Below the pieces are notes generated by a model. The model saw nothing but the letters and a program-made list of their open reading frames with translations. It was not told the origin of the DNA and did not search any database. A stretch of 64,000 nucleotides of DNA from an uncultured Ectothiorhodospiraceae bacterium (GTDB taxonomy: Bacteria; Pseudomonadota; Gammaproteobacteria; UBA6429; Thiohalophilaceae): the NCBI GenBank assembly GCA_947259575.1, contig CAMYMU010000049.1, positions 1 through 64,000 of the forward strand. Reading direction: 5' to 3'. This document shows positions 16,794-25,358 of the stretch, piece by piece. The translations under genes and the position numbers were made by a program. Position 1 is the first letter of the stretch. The number at the start of each line of letters is the position of its first letter.

Positions 16794-18380
16794 TCATGCA
16801 ACGCCTTGTAACTCTAGCGGTTTATGCCGGGATGGCTCGCGTTTGCTAGACTTGAGCAATAACGAACCTGCAGACATCGCCGAGGGAATGGTAATCCCCA
16901 TTAGCTCAAGAATCGTCGGCGCGACATTCGCAAGCCCCCCATCACATGAGAGTTGCCAGTTTTCTTCATCCATAATCATACAAGGCACAGGATAAGTCGT
17001 GTGTTGGGTTTGTGGATTGCCTGTCAGTGGATCAACCATTTCCTCACAGTTACCATGATCAGCAGTCAGTAACACCGAGTAACCTGCGGTTTCAGCAGCA
17101 TCCAGAACTCTACCCACTTCTGCATCTAATGTTTTTACCGCCGTTAGCACGGCATGACGTTTTGCCGTATGCCCCACCATATCACCATTCGCAAAATTCA
17201 CTACAATAAAACCATAACGACCAGAACTAATTGCCTTAATCACTGCATCTGCAACTTCATGAGCACTCATCTGTGGCTTGAGGTCATATGTCGATACATT
17301 AGGAGAAGGTATTAAAAGTTGTGCTTCTCCACTGTAAGGTTCAGCTCGACCACCATTGAAAAAATAAGTCACATGAGCATACTTTTCGGTTTCTGCGCAA
17401 TGAAACTGTGCAAGACCCAAAGTGCTAATAACATGTCCCAATGTCACTACGGGTCTTTCTGGTTCAAACAAATATGCAAACTTATCTGCTCGGTCATAAG
17501 GCAGCATACAAGTTATGTCCGCTAAAGATGCATTGCCACGATCAAAGCCAACGAAATCACGCCGTCCTAGTGCCGCAACGATCTGACGCGGTCTATCTTT
17601 ACGAAAATTAAAACATATTAACTGGTCTTCCTGCTCAATCGGTTGAAAGGCCGGTAATAAAATGGGTCGTATAAACTCATCGGTATCACCTGCTGCATAG
17701 GCGGCACCGATCGCTGTTTCAGCTGAAACGGCAGTCTGTCCCTTTCCCATCACCATTGCACGCCAGGCTAGTTCAGTTCTATCCCAACGGTTATCACGAT
17801 CCATCGCATAATAGCGACCCATTATACTGGCAATGGCACCACCTGCTTCATGGATTATATTCTCTAATGGCTCAAGAAATTTTAACGCTGATTGTGGCGC
17901 AGTATCTCGACCATCGGTAATCATATGCAGCAATGGTTTAACAGAGTATCTTCGACATACTTCACATATGGCATAGAGATGCTCGATGTGACTATGTACA
18001 CCACCATCCGAGACTAATCCTAATAAATGAATCGGGCGATTCAATTCTTTTGCCTTGGTTAGCGCGTACAGCAGGCTAGGATTGTTACTGAATTCACCAC
18101 TGGCAATTGCATCATTGATACGAACAATATCCTGACGGATCACATCACCTGCGCCAAGAGTAAGATGACCAACTTCTGAATTTCCCATTTGCCCATCTGG
18201 CAATCCTACCGACCGACCTGACGCGCTTAATAATGTATGTGGATAGCTATCAAAATACTCATCCAATCTTGGCGTGGGTGCCTCGTAGACAGCATTATTA
18301 CGTTTGCTGGGGTTCACACCAAAACCATCAAGAATGATCATCAAGACTGGGCGACGTGGTACACCTGATATGGTCGACAT
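16794..18380 (-). CDS. gpmI: 2,3-bisphosphoglycerate-independent phosphoglycerate mutase
   Basis: Interconverts 3- and 2-phosphoglycerate in glycolysis; two-manganese alkaline-phosphatase-fold enzyme. Start at 18380 follows AAAGGGATT, giving 528 residues; an upstream in-frame start lacks a ribosome site. Contains ILDGFG (metal Asp), catalytic Ser68 in MGNSEVGHL, GRYYAMDRDNRW and the C-terminal LTADHGNCEEM metal motif. Slightly longer than the usual 510-515 residues through a C-terminal tail (SSKREPSRHKPLELQ). Confidence 0.95.
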   Translation of the reverse strand: MSTISGVPRRPVLMIILDGFGVNPSKRNNAVYEAPTPRLDEYFDSYPHTLLSASGRSVGLPDGQMGNSEVGHLTLGAGDVIRQDIVRINDAIASGEFSNNPSLLYALTKAKELNRPIHLLGLVSDGGVHSHIEHLYAICEVCRRYSVKPLLHMITDGRDTAPQSALKFLEPLENIIHEAGGAIASIMGRYYAMDRDNRWDRTELAWRAMVMGKGQTAVSAETAIGAAYAAGDTDEFIRPILLPAFQPIEQEDQLICFNFRKDRPRQIVAALGRRDFVGFDRGNASLADITCMLPYDRADKFAYLFEPERPVVTLGHVISTLGLAQFHCAETEKYAHVTYFFNGGRAEPYSGEAQLLIPSPNVSTYDLKPQMSAHEVADAVIKAISSGRYGFIVVNFANGDMVGHTAKRHAVLTAVKTLDAEVGRVLDAAETAGYSVLLTADHGNCEEMVDPLTGNPQTQHTTYPVPCMIMDEENWQLSCDGGLANVAPTILELMGITIPSAMSAGSLLLKSSKREPSRHKPLELQGVA

Positions 18381-18628
18381 CGGAATCCCTTTTAGAATGA
18401 GGTGTCTGTTAACACTATGTCGATATACCTTCAAAGACTGTGCCAACTAAGCAAATAATAAGAAGTATGCTAAATGAATGTTTCTATTGTATTTAAGTGG
18501 TTAGTGATTGAAGAGTTATTTATGTGACTGGATCGAGATGCACCATAACAGTGCTCGGAGTGATCAAAAGCGGTACATCAACAAGAAGTCGTTTAGATGG
18601 TCGAATCTAAACCTCATTTAGCAGTAGT

Positions 18629-18696
18629 AAAAAAGAGGACGGGAGGATCGGTATTCACTTCTAATCAAATGAACCGAATGCCTCCACCTCGTCCTC
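18629..18696 (-). terminator. Rho-independent terminator with long imperfect stem
   Basis: A long imperfect inverted repeat: GAGGACGGGAGG and ATCGGT on the left pair with ACCGA, CCTCC and CGTCCTC on the right. On the minus strand it is followed by six T (complement of 18629-18634). It starts about 29 nt after the YbgA-like gene stop. Confidence 0.7.
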
Positions 18697-18724
18697 AGTC
18701 TGGAATGAAATGACGGCTACCCGA

Positions 18725-19693
18725 TCACAAACTATTACGCAACATCAACTCTTTTGGATGCGGATTGAGATAATACTGTTGCAAAATATAAGCATCCGGA
18801 TTTTTACGAAAATGATGTTTTAGTAGTGTGATCGGCACAATTAGCGGGACCAATCCAAGACGATAACTATCAATTACTTCTAATAATTCTTTTTTATCAT
18901 CTGTATCCAGGTATTCTTTCAAATAGCCACTCAGGTGTTGCAAAACATTGGTATGTGTCTTCGGCGTCGCTTTTTTCGTTAGAGCCTGCATCAATAAGCT
19001 AATATAGCGTGTTGCGGTTTTCTGTAAATCACCTTTCCCTGCCTCGGCGACCAACTGGCCAAGCTGGCGATACTTGGGTTCATCATGTGCTAATACGCTA
19101 TATTTATGCCGTGTATGGAAATCGACTAGCTTGCCTGCGGTCAATCCTTCATCCAACAAATTGTGCCAGCGATTGTAAACAAACACACGTTCGATAAAAT
19201 TTTCACGAAGAACAGGGTCCATTAGCCGGCCTTCTTCTTCGGCTGGCAGCTCTGGTAATGCTTGCAGCAAACTGCCCGCATAGATTCCACTGTGAGTGTT
19301 CACAGGCATTCCTGCCTCGGTATAAACTTTAACTCGTTCCATGCCACAGCTAGGCGATGCGCGTTTAAATAGATACCCACTCAAACCTTTTACCTGTGGA
19401 ACAACTTGCATGGCGTAATCTTCGATCTGTTGCGTTACATCGATACTGCTATCTTTCACGCCACGCGCACGTATTCCGTCCGCTGTACTAACTAGTCGGA
19501 TTGGAGCTCTGGGGATGCCCATGCCAATGGCTACCTCTGGACAAAAAGGCATAAACTCAAAATATTGCCCGAGAGTTTCGGTAATATAACGACTGTGTTT
19601 ATGTGCACCATCATAGCGAACTTCCTGCCCTAACAGACAACTGCTAATGCCGATACGAATCGAATTGTCTTTTTTAGCCTGAATTTCACTCAT
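18725..19693 (-). CDS. YbgA-like DUF523-DUF1722 protein
   Basis: Two-domain protein: DUF523 (about 1-150; IGISSCLLGQEVRYDGAHK, KRASPSCGMERVKVY) and DUF1722 (about 170-320; ENFIERVFVYNRWHNLLDE, HTRHKYSVLAHD). Cys residues in SSCLLG and SPSCG are conserved. E. coli YbgA lies beside the photolyase gene phr, and the family recurs in light-response clusters. Start at 19693 chosen; a longer frame to 19732 has no ribosome site. No photolyase gene is in the window. Confidence 0.87.
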   Translation of the reverse strand: MSEIQAKKDNSIRIGISSCLLGQEVRYDGAHKHSRYITETLGQYFEFMPFCPEVAIGMGIPRAPIRLVSTADGIRARGVKDSSIDVTQQIEDYAMQVVPQVKGLSGYLFKRASPSCGMERVKVYTEAGMPVNTHSGIYAGSLLQALPELPAEEEGRLMDPVLRENFIERVFVYNRWHNLLDEGLTAGKLVDFHTRHKYSVLAHDEPKYRQLGQLVAEAGKGDLQKTATRYISLLMQALTKKATPKTHTNVLQHLSGYLKEYLDTDDKKELLEVIDSYRLGLVPLIVPITLLKHHFRKNPDAYILQQYYLNPHPKELMLRNSL

Positions 19694-19795
19694 AACGTTG
19701 GATCTTATTCCTGGCAATTGAGGACAGAGCACAATTCAATTAACTATTGCCTCTATAATGTGTATATGGAAAATATTGCAATGCTGATTTTAACC

Positions 19796-20770
19796 TTATT
19801 GATATATTTTCTTTAACAACAAAGTTAACTCTGCTTTACGCTCAGGCGGAGTGCGTTTGAGTATACTTTTGTCTTGCAGCAGCTTGATCAACTTGTGAGG
19901 TATTACCCGATAGTCACCAACGATTTCTGCATGCCCGGCAGCAACTTCAAGATTTTCAACAACTGCCGCATTATCGACTTTTTCAAACTTCTGCTCATTG
20001 ACGCTAAAGACAAAATCGTCTTCGAGGCAATAACCTTGTTCGTCGTACTTCCTGCAGGTGCCACGTTCATCCGTCACAATCTTTAAGTGGCTGGATACTT
20101 GATCGAGCATATTACCCGGTTGTTGAATAAAGGGTGACGGTGCTGTTATTTCATACCATTTATCACCACTGATGAGTTTGCAAATCGGTACCACCAGGCC
20201 AAGTGACAACCAACGTGCCGTGGTAGAACCGCAATGATTGGCGGCTGCAATACCTGCAAAAGGAGAAGAGATCGTCACCAATGTTAACTTTTTATTCTTT
20301 GCCTGTAAGCGATCGTCACGTTCTTTAATTAGTGCTTTTCGCGAAATCAAACCACCCTGACTATGCCCTATCAAGGTGAAGCTATTATTACTCATTTTTG
20401 TCGAAAGGGTATCCAGCGCTGTGATTAACTCGGCTGAACTTTGTGTCATGCTATCGCGATCATTGTAGTTGAAACAAACGGTTTGTTGTCCATGAAAGGC
20501 AAATACCTGGGCAAGCGAACGGTACAAGGCTGCCGAACCAAAACAACCATGCACGATGACTGTAACCGGTTCATTAGAATTAAGGTGGATTGTGGTGTCC
20601 ACTGAACTCGTGCAAGGACTTAAGCCGGAAATATTAACAGAGAAATCCGGCTGAGGCAGATTAGTCATATCGATAGTGGCATATTCCGGGTCGGTAGGAA
20701 CTGGCGTTGCACATGCATTTAACATGGCGAATAGAACCAGGCACAGCCAAAAAGGAACTCTCCGAACCAT
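19796..20770 (-). CDS. Alpha/beta-hydrolase lipoprotein
   Basis: 324 residues. Signal peptide with lipobox LNAC (MVRRVPFWLCLVLFAMLNAC), so membrane-anchored. An alpha/beta-hydrolase fold follows: VIVHGCFGSAALYRSLAQVF oxyanion region and nucleophile Ser in LIGHSQGG. Likely lipase or esterase with broad substrate range. It lies between the YbgA-like and CIA30 genes in the same orientation. Confidence 0.82.
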   Translation of the reverse strand: MVRRVPFWLCLVLFAMLNACATPVPTDPEYATIDMTNLPQPDFSVNISGLSPCTSSVDTTIHLNSNEPVTVIVHGCFGSAALYRSLAQVFAFHGQQTVCFNYNDRDSMTQSSAELITALDTLSTKMSNNSFTLIGHSQGGLISRKALIKERDDRLQAKNKKLTLVTISSPFAGIAAANHCGSTTARWLSLGLVVPICKLISGDKWYEITAPSPFIQQPGNMLDQVSSHLKIVTDERGTCRKYDEQGYCLEDDFVFSVNEQKFEKVDNAAVVENLEVAAGHAEIVGDYRVIPHKLIKLLQDKSILKRTPPERKAELTLLLKKIYQ

Positions 20771-21043
20771 ACTCTTACCTGTAAAATATGATACCCAGAA
20801 GTATTATGACTGTTTTTGCGGCGGATTTCATCATTTACAAAACTCTAAAGCGAAGAGATCCTCGCAAAAACTACTAAATATAGGGGTTACAGTAGTACAG
20901 GGGCATAAACTATTTCTTACGCCCCCACCAAATTCGCTAACGAGGAGCCGGAAGGATGCTAAAAAGTACATTTATTAAGGCTGCAACATGCGGGCTTTAT
21001 TTTTGATCTGCGAATAAAGGGCTAACAAAAGCGAGGCATGATA

Positions 21044-21565
21044 TTAGCGATACAGGGCAAGTTTACCGATACACAGGTCTGCCTCAAATGCACGTCCAAT
21101 GGCAACAATACCAAGGCGTTTGAGTTTAGCTATATCCAATGGGTAATCGATACTGTGCGGGCGAAACTCGCTAAACGGCAAATAAATGGTTTGCCACTCG
21201 GACGGAGCATAGAACGTACTTCGATAGGATTGCCAGGGCAACGAGACATCACTGGTGCGCAAATGAACGTTGTATTGTTGCTCATTGCCATAGACTTGTA
21301 GCATGATACCGCTGTAATCAGTGATATTGTGCATGACAGTATCGGATATATTAAGTGACACCTGCACAAAGCCGCCGTTGTTATCCAGTTTGACCTCACC
21401 TTGCATGCGCAGACATTGACGCTCCTCTATGGAAGACGTTGTTAAACTGCCCTGCGACACCCCACCCATTACATTATCGGTGACTAAAGACCAATGATTA
21501 CCGTTTAGCGTGCTTAAATCCCCGCTACTACGATCATCAATTATTTGTAAACCAGGTTGTGCCAT
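21044..21565 (-). CDS. CIA30 family protein
   Basis: 173 residues matching the NADH:ubiquinone oxidoreductase intermediate-associated protein 30 fold, a galactose-binding-like jelly roll: VTDNVMGGVSQGSL near the N-terminus, NGGFVQVSLNI and the C-terminal IGRAFEADLCIGKLAL. No catalytic role is known in bacteria. The family co-occurs with SDR, DCC and BLUF genes in light-inducible clusters. Follows the DCC gene by 69 bp. Confidence 0.85.
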   Translation of the reverse strand: MAQPGLQIIDDRSSGDLSTLNGNHWSLVTDNVMGGVSQGSLTTSSIEERQCLRMQGEVKLDNNGGFVQVSLNISDTVMHNITDYSGIMLQVYGNEQQYNVHLRTSDVSLPWQSYRSTFYAPSEWQTIYLPFSEFRPHSIDYPLDIAKLKRLGIVAIGRAFEADLCIGKLALYR

Positions 21566-21634
21566 TAGCAGATGCCAGGGATAAATTAATAATAAAATAA
21601 TAGTTTATGCATCATCCTTGGCTTTAGTCACAAA

Positions 21635-22036
21635 TCAACATTGCTTGCTATCGCCAAGAGCACATTGACCCTGGCAACGGGACTTGCCGGTAAGCAACAA
21701 CGAAATACCATACCGATAGCGGGCAAAGAATAGGTACACCCCATCTGCTAAATAGCGAATAATCGGCCAACGTAGAATGGCTAACCATTTGTGTTTTCCC
21801 ACCAGGGACCAGGCGCGATGGGTGACATCCAGTCCTAACAATACTTCGCCGTTATCCCACTGTGCATGCAAAATACGATTGGCCTTAGCGCGATCGATAT
21901 GGGGATAACGTTCGTTAAAATCATCTGTATTTAGATTTGCGAATTGAAGTCGGCCTTTATCATCGTGGGCCTGTAGTTGTTTCATTTCGGCCAAACACAG
22001 AGGGCATTGACTGTCGTAAAAAATAGTCAGTTTCAT
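21635..22036 (-). CDS. DCC (DUF393) thiol-disulphide oxidoreductase-like protein
   Basis: 133 residues beginning KLTIFYDSQCPLCLAEMKQL. The YDSQCPLC motif (C11, C14) is the thioredoxin-like DCC signature. The central LQFANLNTDDFNERYP and HRAWSLVGK segments are also typical. Eight bp after the BLUF gene stop, so in the same transcript. Confidence 0.9.
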   Translation of the reverse strand: MKLTIFYDSQCPLCLAEMKQLQAHDDKGRLQFANLNTDDFNERYPHIDRAKANRILHAQWDNGEVLLGLDVTHRAWSLVGKHKWLAILRWPIIRYLADGVYLFFARYRYGISLLLTGKSRCQGQCALGDSKQC

Positions 22037-22044
22037 AATGGTTC

Positions 22045-22572
22045 TCAGGCGGCCTTGCTTCGATTAAACAAACGAGACCACAACCCGATAGGCTTAGAGG
22101 TCGACTCGTGACGATCATAATCTTGATCGGCATTACCTGTACCATCTTCGACCGAGGTAAATAGGGCCAACATTTTTTCAATCATGACCTCATCAAATTC
22201 GTACGGATTGAATTCACGCAAGCCATGTTCTAGCAACAATTGAGTTACTTTATCCCGCGAAGCTACATACTTCATTGACCAGTTAGCAAACTGACGCTTA
22301 TCAATACGCTTGACCAAAACGGTCTGCACATTATTGTGCCGTGGGTCATGTAGAATCTTTTTGTATAAATTATTTACCGCTTGCTGCTCACCTTCCAAAC
22401 ACTGGAAGAAGTAGTTATTGCTGAAATACAACACACCACCGACCTTGTCTGTCGGATTGTTCCTGCGCGCCTGCATTAATATACGGCCCACGTCTTTTTG
22501 CACACCACCCACGTAGTCGCTTACCGGGTGGGTGGTAGTACTGATATAAACCATACGAATCAAAGTACTCAT
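22045..22572 (-). CDS. BLUF-domain blue-light photoreceptor
   Basis: BLUF domains bind FAD and switch hydrogen bonding around a Tyr-Gln pair under blue light. This 175-residue protein has Tyr9 (LIRMVYIST), Asn39 (RRNNPTDKVGGVLYF), Gln57 (NYFFQCLEGEQQAV) and Trp in FANWSM. The Tyr-Gln spacing is about six residues longer than in AppA, from an insertion in the first loop. The short C-terminal tail has no output domain, so signalling is likely through a protein partner, plausibly the MerR-type regulator at 23975. Confidence 0.92.
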   Translation of the reverse strand: MSTLIRMVYISTTTHPVSDYVGGVQKDVGRILMQARRNNPTDKVGGVLYFSNNYFFQCLEGEQQAVNNLYKKILHDPRHNNVQTVLVKRIDKRQFANWSMKYVASRDKVTQLLLEHGLREFNPYEFDEVMIEKMLALFTSVEDGTGNADQDYDRHESTSKPIGLWSRLFNRSKAA

Positions 22573-22664
22573 CACAATCCCTCTTTATCTGGAATAATTA
22601 ACTAATTAATAGTGCTTATCTTTAACCATTCTATTCACCAACTCATCCTCACAGCCTTTTAGTT

Positions 22665-22695
22665 AAAAAATGCCGGAGGCGGGAAAACCTCCGGC
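22665..22695 (-). terminator. Rho-independent terminator
   Basis: Perfect 8 bp stem GCCGGAGG / CCTCCGGC with an 8 nt loop. On the minus strand the stem is followed by ATTTTTTAA. It ends the promoter-SDR unit about 80 nt after the 36-residue membrane protein gene and separates it from the BLUF-DCC-CIA30 unit. Confidence 0.8.
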
Positions 22696-22775
22696 TAAGG
22701 CTTAGAGCTATGGGTAGCTCTGTTGGGGGAAGCTAGTTCGTTTCGGTCAACTTATATATAAACTAAAACTCTCCA

Positions 22776-22886
22776 TTACTTGGCAATCGCCAGCGCAACC
22801 ATCAGCAGTGTTGACACAAAAATAATCGGTAAATTAATTACTATTGTGTGTTGTAACGCTCTAGCAAAACTCTTAGTACGTTTCAT
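22776..22886 (-). CDS. 36-residue single-span membrane protein
   Basis: MKRTKSFARALQHTIVINLP followed by a hydrophobic helix (IFVSTLLMVALAIA) and a final Lys. Basic N-terminus suggests a cytoplasmic N-terminus. A GGAGAAG site precedes the ATG. It lies 81 bp after the SDR gene and before a terminator. Unrelated in sequence to the second 36-residue peptide at 23731 but the same length. No family recognised. Confidence 0.62.
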   Translation of the reverse strand: MKRTKSFARALQHTIVINLPIIFVSTLLMVALAIAK

Positions 22887-22967
22887 GCTGTGCTTCTCCT
22901 CTACGTGAAGTGTTAGCTAAAAAGCTCATTCGCACTAACGAAGGTAAAATTTGTGATTGCCACCCTC

Positions 22968-23723
22968 TCAGGCGCTACGCGACAAGGTACGTAAGGCACT
23001 GTAACCACCATCGACAGATATGACCTGCCCCGTCACCCAATTGGCTTCAGTTGATAACAACCAACCGATAGCCTGTGCAACGTCTTCCGTTTTTCCATGC
23101 CGCCCTAATGGGTACTGCATATTGATTTTTCGTACTGCGCTCGGACTGAGGAAAAACTGTTCCGTGGCCGGTGTGCGCATCAAACCCGGTGCTACCGCAT
23201 TAATACGAATCCCATGCTGTGCATAATTTGCAGCGGCGGAACGGGTAAGTCCTTCAATCGCAGCCTTCACCGCAGAAATGGCCTCATGATTGGCCATGCC
23301 AATTTGCGCCGCCACCGAGCTGATAAGCACCGCCGATCCCTGAACCCTCGCCTGGATACAGGCGCTCACAAATTCCTTGAGTGAATTAAATGCTGTATCA
23401 AGGTTGGCGTGTATCGTGTCCTGGTACTGTTGCTCATCCATACGGTGCATAGGAGAAAGAAGCACCGAACCGGCACAATTGACCAGGGCAACAGGAAATC
23501 GCTGAAACTTGGCACGGCACTTTTCAATAGCCTCGCTGGTACCGCCCGGCTTGGAAACATCAGTGACTATACGCAGTGTGCCTTTCGGGGCTTTTATCCG
23601 ATCAAGTTTCTCAGCGTTCCTGCTTAACAGGATTAACGACCAATCTTGTGCCGCCAGGTGTTGGGCCACTGCCTGGCCCAAGCCACCCGTTGCGCCGGTG
23701 ATAATTACATAGCGTGTATTCAT
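22968..23723 (-). CDS. SDR family oxidoreductase lacking the catalytic Tyr
   Basis: 251-residue short-chain dehydrogenase with cofactor motif TGATGGLGQAVA, NCAG (83-85 region), LISSVAAQIG, APGLMRTP and C-terminal VTGQVISVDGGYS. In the catalytic segment ANHEAISAVKAAIEG the Lys (K153) is present but the position four residues earlier is Ile149 instead of Tyr. This substitution with the NHEAI signature suggests a distinct subgroup. Substrate unknown. Seven bp after the 23731 peptide gene. Confidence 0.87.
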   Translation of the reverse strand: MNTRYVIITGATGGLGQAVAQHLAAQDWSLILLSRNAEKLDRIKAPKGTLRIVTDVSKPGGTSEAIEKCRAKFQRFPVALVNCAGSVLLSPMHRMDEQQYQDTIHANLDTAFNSLKEFVSACIQARVQGSAVLISSVAAQIGMANHEAISAVKAAIEGLTRSAAANYAQHGIRINAVAPGLMRTPATEQFFLSPSAVRKINMQYPLGRHGKTEDVAQAIGWLLSTEANWVTGQVISVDGGYSALRTLSRSA

Positions 23724-23730
23724 GGCCGCT

Positions 23731-23841
23731 TTACATCAGGGTAAACCCTGCTCCTGCTAGTAAGACCAGAGGCGAATAGACGATAAAAATAATCCGTTTA
23801 AATACCCGGGAATCTTGTGGATCCTTTAGTAGTCTCTTCAT
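23731..23841 (-). CDS. 36-residue single-span membrane protein
   Basis: MKRLLKDPQDSRVFKRIIFI then a hydrophobic helix (VYSPLVLLAGAGFTLM). Preceded by GGAGGAT, a strong ribosome site, and directly behind the consensus promoter at 23892-23920. First gene of the SDR transcript. Real on grounds of position, ribosome site and composition; function unknown. Confidence 0.65.
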   Translation of the reverse strand: MKRLLKDPQDSRVFKRIIFIVYSPLVLLAGAGFTLM

Positions 23842-23891
23842 GTCCTATCCTCCTTCGAATAGTTGACTAAAATGTTCAGTCATTGTTGATA

Positions 23892-23920
23892 TTTATAGAC
23901 ATTATTATTGATTTTGTCAA
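23892..23920 (-). promoter_or_regulatory. Consensus sigma-70 promoter with regulatory box
   Basis: On the minus strand: TTGACA (23915-23920), a 17 nt spacer, then TATAAA (23892-23897). A TAGACA/TGTCTA box (23896-23901) overlaps the -10 edge. Drives the small peptide-SDR-small peptide unit. Such a strong promoter with an overlapping box is consistent with a repressor. Confidence 0.75.
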
Positions 23921-23925
23921 TGTTT

Positions 23926-23946
23926 TGTCTATATTATATCTAGACA
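23926..23946. promoter_or_regulatory. Inverted-repeat operator TGTCTA-N9-TAGACA
   Basis: Perfect 6 bp inverted repeat in the region between the SDR unit and the divergent MerR-type gene; a third box of the same type overlaps the SDR promoter. Likely binding site of the adjacent regulator, which would then control both directions. Confidence 0.6.
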
Positions 23947-23974
23947 TTTTATCGACATATTAGAGATTACATGC

Positions 23975-24964
23975 ATGGCTAGTGAAATCAATAAGTTAGA
24001 GAAGGCAGAAGATCAAACGGGCTACCGAATTGGTGCGGTATCCAGCCTGACCGGTATCAGTCCAGATACATTACGCATTTGGGAGAAACGCTATTCGGTC
24101 GTGCAGCCCTACCGGACAGATACGGGCAACCGGGTTTATAGCAAACAGGATTTAATCCAACTGAGCCTGATCAAGCATCTAATAGATGCTGGTGACAATA
24201 TCGGTACCCTGGCTGAACTGGATATTCCTACACTCAGGGCAAGAACCGAGACGCTACAGAGCGCTGGACTAAAATCAGAAGCGCTAGCGCAACGTCCTTG
24301 CCGAGTAGTTGTGGTTGGTTCAAACATGGCGATGCGCATTGCAGAGGCTGTTGATGATTTGCAAGGACTCGAAGTAGCGGGCGCCTGTGCGACAACAGAA
24401 GAAATAGACGAGCTCACACTTGAAGAAAATCCTGATGTAGTCATTTTTGAGTTGCCGACGCTTGATGACTCGCACATCGAAAAGCTAACTCAGTGGCAAG
24501 AACGTCTGAATGCGCCTTATGCCCTGGTGGTCTATAGATTTTCCAGTGAGAGAGTACTGCAACGCATCAATACAACACACTGCATCGCTCTGCGGGCTCC
24601 CGTAGAAATGACAACACTCCGTCGTCACTGTGAAGCAATTCTGCACCAGCTACTCAACGAATCAAGAGAGGTGACACTGGAATTTCCTATCATGTCAGAC
24701 ACCATACCGCCCCGTTTATACGACGATAACACACTAGCTCGCATTGCAAACATATCAACTGCACTGAAATGTGAGTGCCCTCATCATCTCGCTGAACTCA
24801 CTATGGGATTAAATGCATTCGAGACTTATAGCGCAAAATGTGAGAATCAAACCCGCGAAGATGCGGCGCTACATGCATATTTACATAGTGCCACTGCACA
24901 GGCCCGCCAGATTATAGAGCAGGCATTGGAACACCTTATTGAGGTTGAGAAAATTAACGTATAA
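23975..24964 (+). CDS. MerR/LitR-like transcriptional regulator without B12 motif
   Basis: 329 residues. N-terminal MerR winged-helix (about 16-85): YRIGAVSSLTGISPDTLRIW, EKRYSVVQPYRT, DTGNRVYSKQDLIQL. The C-terminal 200 residues have the layout of CarH/LitR sensor regions (Rossmann-like CRVVVVGSNMAMRIAEAV and a helical part) but no DxHxxG cobalamin motif. Established: class II LitR proteins lack the B12 site and can work with BLUF proteins. A BLUF gene lies 1.4 kb away. Likely dark repressor of the divergent SDR unit. Confidence 0.83.
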   Translation: MASEINKLEKAEDQTGYRIGAVSSLTGISPDTLRIWEKRYSVVQPYRTDTGNRVYSKQDLIQLSLIKHLIDAGDNIGTLAELDIPTLRARTETLQSAGLKSEALAQRPCRVVVVGSNMAMRIAEAVDDLQGLEVAGACATTEEIDELTLEENPDVVIFELPTLDDSHIEKLTQWQERLNAPYALVVYRFSSERVLQRINTTHCIALRAPVEMTTLRRHCEAILHQLLNESREVTLEFPIMSDTIPPRLYDDNTLARIANISTALKCECPHHLAELTMGLNAFETYSAKCENQTREDAALHAYLHSATAQARQIIEQALEHLIEVEKINV

Positions 24965-24983
24965 ATAGATTTGGGAAACCATA

Positions 24984-25304
24984 ATGGATAACATTGTAGA
25001 AAAAAGTGAGACTGATGCAATTCACCATGTCGCCATTCAAGTGAAGGACATACAACGAGCAATTGATTGGTATCAGGATCATTTTAATACCAAAGTCACT
25101 TATCAAGATGAATCCTGGGCATTATTAAATTTTAATAATCTAAGCCTTGCTTTAGTGATCCCTGAGCAACACCCGGTCCATATTGCAATAGAAAACCCCG
25201 AGGCTGAAAGATTTGGTCAGTTAACTAAACATCGTGATGGCACTGAATCTGTTTATATAAAAGACTCAGAGGGAAATGCAATCGAAATCATGAAAAAGAG
25301 TTAG
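24984..25304 (+). CDS. VOC/glyoxalase-fold protein
   Basis: 106 residues, starting 19 bp after the regulator gene. IHHVAIQVKDIQRAIDWYQD is the first beta-alpha module, ending ESVYIKDSEGNAIEIMKKS. His21-type and Glu metal ligands are at the usual ends. Single-module VOC proteins dimerise to make the metal site. Substrate unknown. Confidence 0.82.
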   Translation: MDNIVEKSETDAIHHVAIQVKDIQRAIDWYQDHFNTKVTYQDESWALLNFNNLSLALVIPEQHPVHIAIENPEAERFGQLTKHRDGTESVYIKDSEGNAIEIMKKS

Positions 25305-25358
25305 TCATGCTTGTAATAAACTTATACAAAAACACCGATTTAAAAGAGGAACTATTGC

